NCBI GenBank assembly: GCA_964642315.1
Contig: CAZXOG010000001.1
Coordinates: forward strand, 504,604 to 568,603
Direction of reading: 5' to 3'
DNA length: 64,000 bases
DNA from: JAGVDM01 sp964642315
GTDB lineage: Bacteria > Patescibacteriota > Gracilibacteria > Peribacterales > Peribacteraceae
Shown: piece after piece, positions 24,575 to 34,700 of the stretch
How positions within the stretch are numbered: position 1 is the stretch's first letter
How the letters are laid out: every line of letters begins with the position of its first letter
Notes under the pieces: generated by a model
Database searches by the model: none
Seen by the model: the letters and a program-made list of their open reading frames with translations, nothing else
What the model was told of the DNA's origin: nothing
Translations under genes and position numbers: made by a program

Positions 24575-26347
24575 ATGTGCGGAATATTCGGGTACGTGGG
24601 CGCACGAAACGACGCCGGGCGTATTGTCGTGGAGGGGTTGAAGCACCTGGAGTACCGGGGCTACGACTCGTGGGGAGTTGCCTGTAAAACAGAGGGGGGC
24701 ATCGTCATCCGCAAAGATGTCGGCAAGATCAGCGCAGTGAAACCGGCGGAGTTCAGCAATCCCTCATCGCTCAGCATGGCCCACACGCGATGGGCCACGC
24801 ACGGCGGCGTGACACAGGTGAACGCGCACCCGCACGTGAGCTGCGACGGGAAGATCGTCGTCGTCCTGAACGGCATCATCGAGAACTACGAGGAGCTCCG
24901 CGATGAACTCAAAGCAAAAGGGCACACCTTCGTCTCCACCACCGATACCGAAGTGATCCCGCACCTTATAGAGGAAGAAATGGAAGACGAACGGGATTTC
25001 GCAGCAGCCGTGCGCAGGGCGTGCCTGCGGTTTGAAGGCCGGTACGGCATCGTGGCCATGCACGCGGAGCTCTCGCTCCTCGTTGCCGCACGCACGGGCT
25101 CCCCGCTCATCATCGGCGTTGGGGAGGATGGGTACTTCATCGCCTCGGATACCCCGGCGTTCCTGGAGCACACGCAGACTGTGCAGTACCTGGATGACGG
25201 GGAGATGGTAGTCACCGACGGCAAGAGCATCCTCTTCTCGGATCTGAAGACGGGGGAGGAGCGTTCGAAGCGCGAGATCCAGATCACATGGTCCGCCGAG
25301 CAGGCCCACAAAGGAGAGTACGAGCACTTTATGCTCAAGGAGATCATGGAGCAGAAGGGGTCCATCGCCCGGGCCGTGAACCAGGATATCGAACAGATCG
25401 AGACGCTCGCCCGCGCGATCGGCGAGGCGCAGGGCACGTTCCTCGTGGGGTGCGGCACGGCCGCAAAGGCCTGCATGGCGGCGGAGTACTTCTTCTCGGT
25501 GATCGCCGGGCACCATGTGAACTTTGCCCCAGCCAGCGAGTTCAAGCTGTACCACCGGTTCCTCAAGCCCCAGAGCCTGCTCATCGCCGTGAGCCAAAGC
25601 GGCGAGACGGCCGACACGCTGGAAGCGATGAAGATCGCCAAATCCAAGGGGGCAAAAGTGCTCGCGATCGTGAACGCCGAGGGCTCCACCATCGCGCGCG
25701 AGGCGGATTTCACCCTGCACATCAAGGCGGGTCCGGAACGCGCCGTTGCTTCCACGAAAGCGCTCACTGGCCAAATGGCCGTGCTCCTCCTCATCGCATA
25801 CGCCATGATCGGCAAGCTCCCCAAGGGACGCACGCGTCTGCTGGAGACGGCGGCCGCCATCAACGACATGCTCAATCCGCGCTACACCCAGCTCATCGAG
25901 ACCATCGCCGAGCGCATCCAAGAGAGCTCCGATCTCTACATCATCGGCAAGGGATGGAACTACCCCATGGCCCTCGAGAGCGCCATCAAGATCCAGGAGG
26001 TGAGCTACGTCCATGCGGAGGGATTCGCCGGAGGGGAGCTCAAGCACGGGCCCATCGCCCTCATCGAGAAGGGCACACCCTGCATCGCGCTCGTGGGGAA
26101 CGACGAGGTGCGCACAGACATCGTGAGCAACGCCACCGAGCTCAAGGCGCGCGGAGGCTTCATCATCGGCATCGCGCCGGAGCGTCACGACATTTTTGAC
26201 GAGTGGATCAAGGTGCCGGACGTGGATACGGCGCAGGCCATCGTGAACATCATTCCCGTGCAGGTGCTCGCGTACTTCCTCGCGGTGAAGCGCGGCAAGG
26301 ATCCGGACATGCCGCGGAATCTCGCGAAGAGCGTGACAGTGAAATGA
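24575..26347 (+). CDS. glmS: Glutamine-fructose-6-phosphate aminotransferase (isomerizing)
   Basis: The 590-residue enzyme has the N-terminal glutaminase Cys immediately after Met (MCGIFGYVG), the 'HTRWATHG' and 'NGIIENYEELR' segments, then two SIS domains ('AVSQSGETADTLEA') and the C-terminal 'NLAKSVTVK'. It makes glucosamine-6-phosphate, the entry to amino-sugar and peptidoglycan synthesis, and uses the fructose-6-phosphate that Fbp supplies. The start is fixed by the catalytic Cys. Confidence 0.97.
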   Translation: MCGIFGYVGARNDAGRIVVEGLKHLEYRGYDSWGVACKTEGGIVIRKDVGKISAVKPAEFSNPSSLSMAHTRWATHGGVTQVNAHPHVSCDGKIVVVLNGIIENYEELRDELKAKGHTFVSTTDTEVIPHLIEEEMEDERDFAAAVRRACLRFEGRYGIVAMHAELSLLVAARTGSPLIIGVGEDGYFIASDTPAFLEHTQTVQYLDDGEMVVTDGKSILFSDLKTGEERSKREIQITWSAEQAHKGEYEHFMLKEIMEQKGSIARAVNQDIEQIETLARAIGEAQGTFLVGCGTAAKACMAAEYFFSVIAGHHVNFAPASEFKLYHRFLKPQSLLIAVSQSGETADTLEAMKIAKSKGAKVLAIVNAEGSTIAREADFTLHIKAGPERAVASTKALTGQMAVLLLIAYAMIGKLPKGRTRLLETAAAINDMLNPRYTQLIETIAERIQESSDLYIIGKGWNYPMALESAIKIQEVSYVHAEGFAGGELKHGPIALIEKGTPCIALVGNDEVRTDIVSNATELKARGGFIIGIAPERHDIFDEWIKVPDVDTAQAIVNIIPVQVLAYFLAVKRGKDPDMPRNLAKSVTVK

Positions 26348-26428
26348 GGAGGAAATAATTGAGGAAATACAGAATCAGTCCCGAAGCCGTTGGTGTCCAT
26401 TGGTCGAAACTGTTTCAGAACATGCCGA

Positions 26429-26510
26429 AGCGCGGGTCCCCCGCGCTGGAGGCACACCGCTAAGGGAAGGGTGAGCTCATGGGAGGGACACCGTAGGTGG
26501 TCCTTCCATG
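26429..26510. repeat. Dispersed two-hairpin element, copy D (bidirectional terminator)
   Basis: Hairpin 1 (26429-26447) is a perfect 8-bp stem with a TCC loop. The spacer GGAGGCACACCGCTAAGGG matches the other copies. Hairpin 2 (26478-26510) has 14 of 15 positions paired, including two G-U pairs, although its sequence has diverged. It lies between the convergent glmS and PBP genes. Confidence 0.7.
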
Positions 26511-29030
26511 CTACTTGTCATCCGGCGGTAGCCCGTAGTACTTAAGGAGGAACGCCGTGATGTCGCGGAAGACCGGTCCTGCGGTCTGGGAGCCGTACAC
26601 GTCGCGGCGCGGTCGGTCGAATTTGACGAGGATGAGGAACCGCGGATCCTCGATCGGCGCGTACCCCGCGAACGTGGCGATAGTGGAACCGGTGCCGGAT
26701 TCGTACTTGCCGCCGGGGCCGGCGATCTGGCTCGTCCCCGTCTTGCCGGCGATGCGGTACCCCGGGATGCGCGCCACCTTCGCGTATCCGTTGTTCACGG
26801 AACTCGTGAGCATGGCCGTAATGGTATCCGCGGTCTCGGGCTTGATGACCTGGTCAACGACGTGCGGCTCCGTGCGCTCCACTGTGCCGTCGCTGCGAAT
26901 GATGCGATCCACGATCGTGGGACGCATGAGCTTGCCGCCGTTCGCGAGCGGGGTGTACGCCGTGATCACCTGGAGCGGCGTTGCGGAGATGCCCTGGCCG
27001 TACGAGGCAGTCGCGAGGAGCGCCGCGCTCCACTTCTTCCATGGCAGCACTTCGCCGGGCAGCTCGTCCTCGAGCTCGATCCCCGTGATCGCCCCGAACC
27101 CGAAGCGCTCGATGAGCTTCTGGAAGAGCTTGCGACCAAGCTTGTCCGATACGCTCGTCATGCACGTGTTGATGGAGAACTCCAGGCAGTTCGTCATCGT
27201 GGATTTGCCGTAGTAGATGTTGAGCGCGTTCTTGATGGTGTACTCGTCCACCTTCACCGGCCCGGTGTCGTCGTACACGTCCGTCGGCGTCACTTCGCCC
27301 TGGTCGATGGCGATCGCCATCGTAATGGGCTTGAACACCGATCCCGGCTCGTAGATCTCCTGGATGTTGCGATTGAGGTACGCGCCGACACCGATGTTGT
27401 TGCGATACTTGAGCCACACATTCGGATCGTCGGTGGGGAACACCTCGCGGCGGCTGTTCTCGCCAACGTAGAGGTAGTAACGGACAATGTCCCGCAGGTT
27501 GAAGAGCTCCTCGAGCTCGGCAAGTTCCTGCTGCTTCTCGGGGGAGAGGAGGGTACGGCCGGAACCGGTGAAAATCTGATCAAGGTACCCCTTGATGATG
27601 AACGTGTGCGTCTTGGGGTGGTAGAGCTCGACGACGATCCCTTCCCGCTTGGGATCCTCGATGACAAGCGGTTCCTTGGCATACACCGAACCGTAGAGGT
27701 TGCTGTCGAAGAGCGGCGCATTCGCCATCGCGAGGATGCGCCCGGTCTTCGGATCCATCACGATGGCCTGGGCGCTGTCTGCACCGTACTCCCGCACGCG
27801 GGCATCGAGGAGCGTCTCCACTTCCTTCTGGATGATCCGATCTATCGTGAGCACGACGGTGTCGCCGTCCTGCGGATCAATGATCGTCTGCTCGCCGGTG
27901 ACAATCTGGCCGCCGGAAGGATCGCTCACCGCGAGGATGCGACCTTCCTGCCCCTTGAGTTGCGGATCAAAGGTGCGCTCAATGCCATACTGCGGCTCCT
28001 GCGCGGCATTCAGGAATCCCACGACGTGCGAACCAATCGTGCCGTCGGGATAGTAGCGCCAGTGTTCCGGAATGAGCGCGATAGAGCGGAAGGGATCCTG
28101 AATGCGCTGCGCGGCTTCGCGATTCGGCGCCTGCGCACGTTTCGCAGCCGTGAGCTTCTGGGACTGGAGCTTCATGTCGCGGACCCGCGCGGAGAGCTCC
28201 GGCGGCAGCCGGTGGAGGATCGCCACGTACCGCAGCGGACGACTCCGGAGGAGCGAAGCGACGCTCCCGGGATCCTTGGCGAGCGGACCCGCGAGGGAAC
28301 GGGCAATCGAACTGAGGCGCCCTTGGTCCACCTGTTCCGGGTCCGCGTAAATCAGGCGGCTTTCACGGGAGACCGTGACACCGCCAATGCCGAGCTCCTC
28401 CACGGCCTGCAGCTGGGCGTTGTTCGCGCCGTAGAGGAGGGGGACAAAACGCACGCGGTCATCGCTGATGCGCTCCTCGATGTCCCGGGCGAACCGGCGC
28501 CGCGCTTCCGTGATGTCCGGAAGATCGAGCGGCTGCTGCTCGACATCGAGAAACGCCCCCGAGAGGGCATCCACGAGCGTGGGCAGCGTGAGGAGGGGAT
28601 CGAACGCGGATGCGTAGAAAGGTATGAATTCCGCAGGGCACCGCACATCACCCGCCGAGCAGAGCGCGTGGAACTCCTCTGTGAGAAGGAGATCCGCGAG
28701 CGATTCCGCAACGAGTGTCGGGGCATCGGTAATCACCGGATCCACGTAGAGCAGATCGAGCGTGGAATTGGTGGCGAGGATGCTCGTTTCACCGGTCTTG
28801 CTGCTGAGCGCGAGCACCTCGCCGCGTTTCGCGGGCAGCACAACCCCCGCGTAGTGCTGCGCCTGGGCGAGCGCGCGGTACTCGTCGACACGAAGGAGCT
28901 GCAGTTCGAGCAGACGGGCAACGATGATGAGGAGGCAGAGCGCGAACGCCGCGTGCACCACGATCATGCGGCGCTCCATGGAACGCTTGCGCTGCGTTTC
29001 AGTTGCCTGTGCGGGGAGACGGATTCGCAC
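26511..29030 (-). CDS. Class B penicillin-binding protein (PBP2/FtsI-type transpeptidase)
   Basis: The 839-residue protein has a short basic N-terminus, one membrane segment (about residues 22-42), a long dimerisation region and a C-terminal transpeptidase domain. The active-site motifs are all visible: SVFK in 'EPGSVFKPIT', SIN in 'EFSINTCMT' and KTG in 'AGKTGTSQIA'. It cross-links peptidoglycan. Just before the SxxK motif a charged insertion of about 100 residues ('LSPEKQQELAELEELF') departs from family norm. I chose GTG 29030 because TATCCT (29037-29042) ends 6 nt before it; ATG 28979 is the alternative. Confidence 0.9.
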   Translation of the reverse strand: MRIRLPAQATETQRKRSMERRMIVVHAAFALCLLIIVARLLELQLLRVDEYRALAQAQHYAGVVLPAKRGEVLALSSKTGETSILATNSTLDLLYVDPVITDAPTLVAESLADLLLTEEFHALCSAGDVRCPAEFIPFYASAFDPLLTLPTLVDALSGAFLDVEQQPLDLPDITEARRRFARDIEERISDDRVRFVPLLYGANNAQLQAVEELGIGGVTVSRESRLIYADPEQVDQGRLSSIARSLAGPLAKDPGSVASLLRSRPLRYVAILHRLPPELSARVRDMKLQSQKLTAAKRAQAPNREAAQRIQDPFRSIALIPEHWRYYPDGTIGSHVVGFLNAAQEPQYGIERTFDPQLKGQEGRILAVSDPSGGQIVTGEQTIIDPQDGDTVVLTIDRIIQKEVETLLDARVREYGADSAQAIVMDPKTGRILAMANAPLFDSNLYGSVYAKEPLVIEDPKREGIVVELYHPKTHTFIIKGYLDQIFTGSGRTLLSPEKQQELAELEELFNLRDIVRYYLYVGENSRREVFPTDDPNVWLKYRNNIGVGAYLNRNIQEIYEPGSVFKPITMAIAIDQGEVTPTDVYDDTGPVKVDEYTIKNALNIYYGKSTMTNCLEFSINTCMTSVSDKLGRKLFQKLIERFGFGAITGIELEDELPGEVLPWKKWSAALLATASYGQGISATPLQVITAYTPLANGGKLMRPTIVDRIIRSDGTVERTEPHVVDQVIKPETADTITAMLTSSVNNGYAKVARIPGYRIAGKTGTSQIAGPGGKYESGTGSTIATFAGYAPIEDPRFLILVKFDRPRRDVYGSQTAGPVFRDITAFLLKYYGLPPDDK

Positions 29031-29141
29031 CGGGAGAGGATACCATGTAAGGCAGCCAGCTGTCGGGCAACACTCTGAAGGTGCACTCCCTCCGCGAGCC
29101 TGCCTGGCAGCAAAACAGAAAGTATGGTAGAATACTGTGAT

Positions 29142-30251
29142 ATGGCCGAACCCAACCGCTGGGAAGCCATGAACGGCGAAGACCTGCTCACGGAGCTCGA
29201 ACGCTTCAGTGTCGAACAGGGGATCTCGGATATCCACACGTCGCCGGAGAAGGAGTTCGTGCGCCTCGAGGTGCGTCTGCACGGCATGTTGGAGCTCCTC
29301 GGGCACATCAGCCACAAGACGTACGAGGACTTCGTCCGCCGGGTGAAATTCCTCTCCAAACTGAAGCTGAACATCACGAACATCCCGCAGGACGGGCAGT
29401 TCGTCTTCGCCGCACCCGGCCGCCAGGTGAATGTCCGCGTGGCGAGTATCCCGTCGCGGTTCGGCGAAACGTACACGCTCCGTCTGCTGGATCCGCAGCG
29501 CGGCATCATCAAGCTCGAGGAACTGGGATTCCCCCCGGAACTCCACGCGGAAATGGAACGGATCGCCAAACTCCCGAACGGACTCTTCCTCGTCACCGGG
29601 CCGACAGGATCCGGCAAAACGACGACTCTCTACGCGCTTCTCAAGACGCAGATCGGAAAGGCCCGGAACATCATCACGCTCGAGGATCCGGTGGAGTACG
29701 AAATCGGTGGCATCGTGCAGAGCGAGGTGGACCACGACCACGACTACACCTTCGCCTCGGGCCTGCGGTCGATCCTCCGCCACGACCCGAACGTGATCCT
29801 CGTCGGGGAAATCCGCGATCTGGAAACAGCGCAGACGGCGATGGATGCGGCGCTCACGGGGCACGTCGTGCTCTCCACGCTCCACACGAACTCGGCCGTG
29901 GAAGCGATCCCGCGTCTCCTCTCCATGGGCGTGAGCCCCTACACCTTCGCCCCGGCGCTGCGCGGCGTGCTCGCGCAACGCCTCGTGCGCACGCTCCGCG
30001 AGGATCTGCGAAAGGAAGGAGCAACGTACGATCCCGCTGCCAAAGAATCGTATACCGGCCGCATCGCACTTCCGGAGCTGCTCGTCGTCGACGAACGCCT
30101 CCGAGAACTCATCCTCCTCAACGAATCCGCTGATACCATCATGAAAGCGGCGAAGGAGAAGGGCTACCGCACCATGAAGGACTGGGGGAAGATCCTCGTC
30201 GACGCTCGGGTGACGAGCCAGGCGGAGGTGGAGAGGGTGACGGCGGCATAA
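29142..30251 (+). CDS. pilT: PilT-type type IV pilus retraction/twitching ATPase
   Basis: The 369-residue hexameric secretion ATPase has Walker A GPTGSGKT, the Asp box and Walker B 'VILVGEIRDLETA', and the His box 'HVVLSTLHTNSA'. Such ATPases depolymerise type IV pili. No pilus structural genes lie beside it, so its partners must be elsewhere. ATG 29142 is chosen because an earlier in-frame ATG (29124) overlaps the TAGAAT box (29128-29133), which ends 8 nt before 29142. Confidence 0.88.
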   Translation: MAEPNRWEAMNGEDLLTELERFSVEQGISDIHTSPEKEFVRLEVRLHGMLELLGHISHKTYEDFVRRVKFLSKLKLNITNIPQDGQFVFAAPGRQVNVRVASIPSRFGETYTLRLLDPQRGIIKLEELGFPPELHAEMERIAKLPNGLFLVTGPTGSGKTTTLYALLKTQIGKARNIITLEDPVEYEIGGIVQSEVDHDHDYTFASGLRSILRHDPNVILVGEIRDLETAQTAMDAALTGHVVLSTLHTNSAVEAIPRLLSMGVSPYTFAPALRGVLAQRLVRTLREDLRKEGATYDPAAKESYTGRIALPELLVVDERLRELILLNESADTIMKAAKEKGYRTMKDWGKILVDARVTSQAEVERVTAA

Positions 30252-30279
30252 CATTGCTGCTGCATGATCCTATTGCCGC

Positions 30280-30324
30280 ATTGTTCCATTGTTGAATGGC
30301 CGGATTGATTTGTAATGGAACAAT
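30280..30324 (+). terminator. Hairpin after the PilT gene (ATTGTTCCAT family)
   Basis: An 11-nt arm (30280-30290) pairs perfectly with 30314-30324 across a 23-nt loop. The same arm sequence recurs in a tighter hairpin at 46218-46243. The rest of 30252-30429 holds no gene that I can support; a -10-like TAGTAT lies at 30405-30410. Confidence 0.45.
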
Positions 30325-30429
30325 CGAGCAATGAAAGCCGGCAGATGGACCCGTCATACCGTCCACAGATACGGGCATGCTTGCGCTCCCCACCGTGCGC
30401 TGAGTAGTATGAGAGGCCACCACGCCCCC

Positions 30430-32232
30430 ATGCGACGGTACCACCGCCACTGGCCGACGTACGCCGACGCCTCATACGGCAGCAACAGGCCCGCGCGCTT
30501 CGGATTCCTCCGGCCGCTCGTGGCACTCGGCATCATCGCCGTCATGCTCTACTTCGTGGGATCGTGGCTCTTCGGGCTCTTCGACTTCGGGGCAGTGCAG
30601 GGCGCGTCGGTCCGCCTCGTCCCGGAAGAACGCGGCACCGTGCAGGTAGCGCTCGACGGCGGAGAGTGGAAACGCGCCGAGCAGGAAATCAAGCTGTTCC
30701 CCGGCGACCAGGTGCAGACCGCCGCGAACGCCGGCGCGGCGCTTACGTTCTTCGACGGAACGTTCGTCCGGCTCGCCGACGAGAGCGCCGCTCTGATCGT
30801 GGAGAGCACGGAGGGGGAGAACGCGTCCGCCATCGAACTCCGCCTCGACCGCGGATCGGCGTGGGTCGCCGTGCCGTCGCCGGAAGCGTTCACGGGAACA
30901 ATCACCCGAACTATTGCGACGCCGCTCCTGCGCGCCGATCTCACCACCCGCACGGAAGCGCTCGTCGCCGACCGCTCGCTCACTGTCTTCGACGGCGACG
31001 GCCCCGGCGCGGAAGTCCGGGTTGCCGGAGTGCGCGATCCGGTGCTCGTCGGAGAGGGGCAGGTGCTCGTGCTCCCGGCGGATCCCGCAGCTGCTGAGGA
31101 TCTCTACGCGTTCCGCACACCGCTCGACCCGCGGGCAATGGCCTCTCCGTTCCTGGAAGAGAGCCGAGCGCAGTACCAGTCGCACTGGCGCACGGACACC
31201 CCCGCCGCCGCCGCACCCGCATCGGACGATGACGCCGAAACCGCGGATGTGCCGTCGGCACTCCCCGGGGATACGCTGCTCTCCGTTACGTCACCGGAGG
31301 ACGGCGAGTTCATCGCCACCGCGACGGTGGCAGTGAAAGGCATGACAGCGGCCACGGTCGCCGCCGTCCGCGTGAACGGGTACGGCGCAAAACTCAACGA
31401 CACAACCGGGGCGTTCGATATCGAGCTCTCGCTCCCCGGAAGCGAAGAAGTGCCGATTACCGTCGAGGCGCTCGACGGGAACGGCACGGTCGTCGACGAG
31501 CGCGCGCTCACGGTGCGCCGCTCGCTTACGGCGCCGGACCCGCCGCACTTCCTCTCACCGGCGAAGGACGGCGAAACGTACCAGACGCAGCGCAGGAAAC
31601 TCACGATCAGCGGCGATGCGCCGGAGAGCGCGGTCGGCATCATCGTGAACGACTACCGGCTGCAGCGCTTTGAGCCCGGCGACCGCGCGTGGACGTACCT
31701 CGCAAACCTCGATCTGGGCAACCTGAAAGAAGGAGAGAACCTCTTCACGGCGGTAGCAATCGACGCGGCAGGAAGAAAGAGCGAGCCTGCGTTCATGACG
31801 ATTGTCATCGGTGGAGAAACGGAGGGCGTCATCGCGCAGAGCTCCACAGGAGCGCTCCCGCCAAGGAGCGCGGCAGCGGAAGAACCTGCCCCGATAGACC
31901 CCGCGACACTGCCACAGAATGATCCTCTGGCACCGGGCACAATCAGCGTCACTGCGCCGAGTGCGGGGAACCAGCACACCGCCGTGGGGACGGATGAACT
32001 GGAATTCCTCATCGAGGGAACCGTGCCGCAGGGAACGCAGTCCGTATGGGTGAATGACTACCGCCTGCAACTCTTCTCATCCGGGAAGACGTACTGGAAC
32101 TACATTGCGAGCACGAAGCTCAACACCATGAAACGCGGGACGAACACGTACACGATCGTCGCCCGCGACAGCGAGAACCGCATTCTGGACCGGTTCACCT
32201 ACACGATCGAATTCAGTCCGCGGGAGGAGTGA
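30430..32232 (+). CDS. FecR-domain surface protein with Ig-like repeats
   Basis: The 600-residue protein has a basic N-terminus, one membrane segment (about residues 26-46) and an outside FecR-type domain ('RLVPEERGTVQVAL', 'FFDGTFVRLADES'). Pairs of beta-sandwich repeats follow. Two of these share a striking 'VNDYRLQ.F' strand followed by 'W.Y.A', and a third (earlier) repeat has 'VRVNGYGAKL'. There is no sigma factor or TonB receptor beside it, so classical FecR signalling is unlikely and a cell-surface role is more probable. The start is ATG 30430; TAGTAT is 19 nt upstream. Its end overlaps rluD by 20 bp tail to tail. Confidence 0.7.
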   Translation: MRRYHRHWPTYADASYGSNRPARFGFLRPLVALGIIAVMLYFVGSWLFGLFDFGAVQGASVRLVPEERGTVQVALDGGEWKRAEQEIKLFPGDQVQTAANAGAALTFFDGTFVRLADESAALIVESTEGENASAIELRLDRGSAWVAVPSPEAFTGTITRTIATPLLRADLTTRTEALVADRSLTVFDGDGPGAEVRVAGVRDPVLVGEGQVLVLPADPAAAEDLYAFRTPLDPRAMASPFLEESRAQYQSHWRTDTPAAAAPASDDDAETADVPSALPGDTLLSVTSPEDGEFIATATVAVKGMTAATVAAVRVNGYGAKLNDTTGAFDIELSLPGSEEVPITVEALDGNGTVVDERALTVRRSLTAPDPPHFLSPAKDGETYQTQRRKLTISGDAPESAVGIIVNDYRLQRFEPGDRAWTYLANLDLGNLKEGENLFTAVAIDAAGRKSEPAFMTIVIGGETEGVIAQSSTGALPPRSAAAEEPAPIDPATLPQNDPLAPGTISVTAPSAGNQHTAVGTDELEFLIEGTVPQGTQSVWVNDYRLQLFSSGKTYWNYIASTKLNTMKRGTNTYTIVARDSENRILDRFTYTIEFSPREE

Positions 32233-33154
32233 TTCCTACGCCCTTGAGTGCAGCGAGGAACGCCGCAGGAAGCGGCGCCGTTACGGTGTGCCTGCCGCCA
32301 TCCGCCGGGGATACAAAGGTGAGCTTCCATGCGTGGAGGCAGAGGGAAGAAAGTTCCATATCCTGCGTAAGACGCTCGCTCGCCGAACTTGCGTAGCGCG
32401 CGTCGCCGAGGAGCGGGTGCCCTATCGCCGCGAGATGCACGCGGATCTGGTGCGTGCGGCCGGTGTGGAGATCGCAGGCGAGGAGCGCGCAGCCCGGGCC
32501 CGCCGCGACCGTGCGGTAGGTGGTCTTCGCTTCGCGGCTCGCGGAGGTGCGCAGCACAGACATTTTCGTGCGGTCGGTGAGGTTGCGCCCCACGGGCGCG
32601 TCAATCACCGCGGCAGGGGGATCGGGGATACCTGCCACGAGCGCAAGGTATGTCTTCGCGGTCGTGCGCGACGCAAATTGCTCCTGGAGCGCCCTGTGCG
32701 CCGCAGCGGTCTTCGCAATGAGCAGACAGCCGGTCGTATCCTTATCCAGCCGGTGCACGAGCGCGGTCTCCGTGGAGAAGGGGAGACCCCGCTCCGCAAA
32801 GAGATGGGCAACGCCGTGGAGAATCGTCGCCTCATCCTCCGGCATGCCGGCGCCGGGATGCACGGCAATGCCTGCCGGCTTCGCAATCACGATGCACGCC
32901 TTGTCCTCGAAGAGGACAGGAAGCCTGAGATCAACCGGGTGAACGAACGCGCCTTCCGCCGGAAGATCCGTGCAGTCGAGGAGCACCCGGTCGCCGATCT
33001 TCAGGTGCAGCGCGGGCTTGAGATCGCGAATGCCATTCACCGAAACGCACCCCTCATCGATCGCACGCCGCAGCCTGCTGCGGCTGAGCGTCGTGCGTGA
33101 TGCGAGGAACTGATCCAGGCGCTGCGTGCCGTCGGCAATCCACTCCTGCCGCAT
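32213..33154 (-). CDS. rluD: RluA/RluD-family pseudouridine synthase
   Basis: The 313-residue protein has an N-terminal S4 RNA-binding domain (residues 8-65) and a catalytic domain with the Asp-containing motif 'ALVHRLDKDTTGCLL' and 'LHTGRTHQIRVHLAAIGHP'. It isomerises uridines in 23S rRNA; RluD-type sites are likely but not proven. ATG 33154 has CACAAT (33161-33166) 6 nt upstream. Confidence 0.9.
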   Translation of the reverse strand: MRQEWIADGTQRLDQFLASRTTLSRSRLRRAIDEGCVSVNGIRDLKPALHLKIGDRVLLDCTDLPAEGAFVHPVDLRLPVLFEDKACIVIAKPAGIAVHPGAGMPEDEATILHGVAHLFAERGLPFSTETALVHRLDKDTTGCLLIAKTAAAHRALQEQFASRTTAKTYLALVAGIPDPPAAVIDAPVGRNLTDRTKMSVLRTSASREAKTTYRTVAAGPGCALLACDLHTGRTHQIRVHLAAIGHPLLGDARYASSASERLTQDMELSSLCLHAWKLTFVSPADGGRHTVTAPLPAAFLAALKGVGITPPAD

Positions 33155-33193
33155 GGCGGCATTGTGCCGCAAGCGGGAGAAATCCGGAATGCT

Positions 33194-33367
33194 TTACCTG
33201 CCATTCTCCTCCTCCGCACGCAGCGCAGGGAGCGACCGGAGGTACCGGTCGAGACCCGCGCGATCAATCTGGGAGAGAACGGCGACTTCCCAGAGCGCGA
33301 GGCGCCGCGGAGACGCCGCATGGCGTGCTTCCGGTGCGGCAATTGCCTGATCGGGGAGAGACTCCAT
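33194..33367 (-). CDS. Possible small protein upstream of rluD
   Basis: A 57-residue frame from ATG 33367 begins MESLPDQAIAAPEARHAASP and is helical and Arg-rich. It is preceded by a pyrimidine-rich stretch and a TAGAGT box further up, like other non-leaderless genes here. It ends 39 bp before rluD and may be cotranscribed. No family is recognised, and it could be spurious. Confidence 0.4.
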   Translation of the reverse strand: MESLPDQAIAAPEARHAASPRRLALWEVAVLSQIDRAGLDRYLRSLPALRAEEENGR

Positions 33368-33536
33368 GAGAGAGGAGAAAGAAATGTGGGCGCACTCTAC
33401 CGGCGGGCGCGGCGCGGTCAACGGGGATCGCAGCGGGAACCACGGAAAGACCGAGTGCAGGGGATAGCGGAGAGGAGAAGAGAGAACCGGCGATCTCTGC
33501 CGCCTTCCCCGCAGCCTTTTCTGCTATGCTGCCCCC

Positions 33537-34694
33537 GTGCCGAAGAACCCATCCGATCTCCTCACGCGTTCCGTCGCCGACGTGGTGCCGCGCGCGCTCG
33601 CGGAACAGAAGCTGAAGAACGGCGAGAAGCTGCGCATCTACTGGGGCATCGATCCCACGGGATCGAAACTGCACCTCGGCCACGCCGTGCCGCTGCGCAA
33701 GTTCCGGCAGTTCCAGGAAGCGGGGCACGAGGTGATCTTCCTCATCGGCAGCTTCACAGCCATGATCGGCGATCCCTCCGGTCAGGATGCGATGCGCGCG
33801 CCGCTCACGCGCGAGCAGGTGGAGGAGAACTTCCGCACGTACAAGGCGCAGGCAAGCAAGATCATCGATTTCGGCGCGACGAAAGTCGTTTACAACCACG
33901 AATGGCTGGATCCGCTCACGCTCAAGGGCATCGTAGGGCTCGCGAGCAACTTCACGGTGCAGCAGATGCTCCAGCGCGACATGTTCCAGAAGCGCATCAA
34001 GGAGGGGAACCCCATTTCCCTCGTGGAATTCCTGTACCCGATCATGGTGGGGTACGACTCCGTGATGCTCGACGTGGATTGCGAGATGGGCGGCAACGAC
34101 CAGCTCTTCAACATGCTCTGCGGCCGCACGCTGCAGCAGGCGCTCGGAAAGCGCGACAAGTTCGTGCTCACGGTCAAACTCCTCGAGGGAACGGACGGCC
34201 GCAAGATGAGCAAGACGTACGGCAACTGCATCTATCTGACAGACGAGCCCGGAGATATGTTCGGCAAGGTGATGTCCGTGCGCGATGATCTGATGGCCAC
34301 GTACTTCGAGTGTTGCACCGATGTGGCGATGGAAGAGGTGAAGAAGATCCTCAAGGGGAACCCCCGCGATGCCAAGGCGCGGCTCGCGCGGGAGATCGTC
34401 ACGCTCTACCACGGCGCAGATGCCGCGACGCGGGCGGAGGAATCCTTCAACCGCGTCTTTAAGGAGAAGGAGCTGCCCGAGAATATTCCGGAAGTCACAG
34501 TGAAGAAGGGTACGCCGCTCCTCGATGTGCTCACTCAAGAGAAGCTCGCCCCGTCGAAATCGGAGGCGCGCAGACTCATTGCGCAGGGCGGCGTGAAGGT
34601 GAATGACACCGTCGTGCAAAGCACCGATGCGCCTGCGGAGCAGGGGATTGTGAAAGTGGGAAAGCGGAAGTTCCTCCGGCTCACTCTCCGCTAG
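33537..34694 (+). CDS. tyrS: Tyrosyl-tRNA synthetase
   Basis: The 385-residue class I synthetase has the HIGH-type motif 'KLHLGHAVPL', the 'GGNDQLFN' tyrosine-binding segment and a KMSKS-type loop 'GRKMSKTYGN', plus a C-terminal S4 domain (about residues 325-385). It charges tRNA-Tyr. The start is GTG 33537; TATGCT (33525-33530) ends 6 nt before it, another leaderless candidate. Confidence 0.96.
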   Translation: MPKNPSDLLTRSVADVVPRALAEQKLKNGEKLRIYWGIDPTGSKLHLGHAVPLRKFRQFQEAGHEVIFLIGSFTAMIGDPSGQDAMRAPLTREQVEENFRTYKAQASKIIDFGATKVVYNHEWLDPLTLKGIVGLASNFTVQQMLQRDMFQKRIKEGNPISLVEFLYPIMVGYDSVMLDVDCEMGGNDQLFNMLCGRTLQQALGKRDKFVLTVKLLEGTDGRKMSKTYGNCIYLTDEPGDMFGKVMSVRDDLMATYFECCTDVAMEEVKKILKGNPRDAKARLAREIVTLYHGADAATRAEESFNRVFKEKELPENIPEVTVKKGTPLLDVLTQEKLAPSKSEARRLIAQGGVKVNDTVVQSTDAPAEQGIVKVGKRKFLRLTLR

Positions 34695-34700
34695 TCCGCA

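Noticed and set aside
29142..32232. Type IV pilus operon around the PilT-like gene
   Set aside because: The neighbours are a PBP and a FecR/Ig-like protein. No pilin, PilB, PilC or PilM-Q genes are present in the window.
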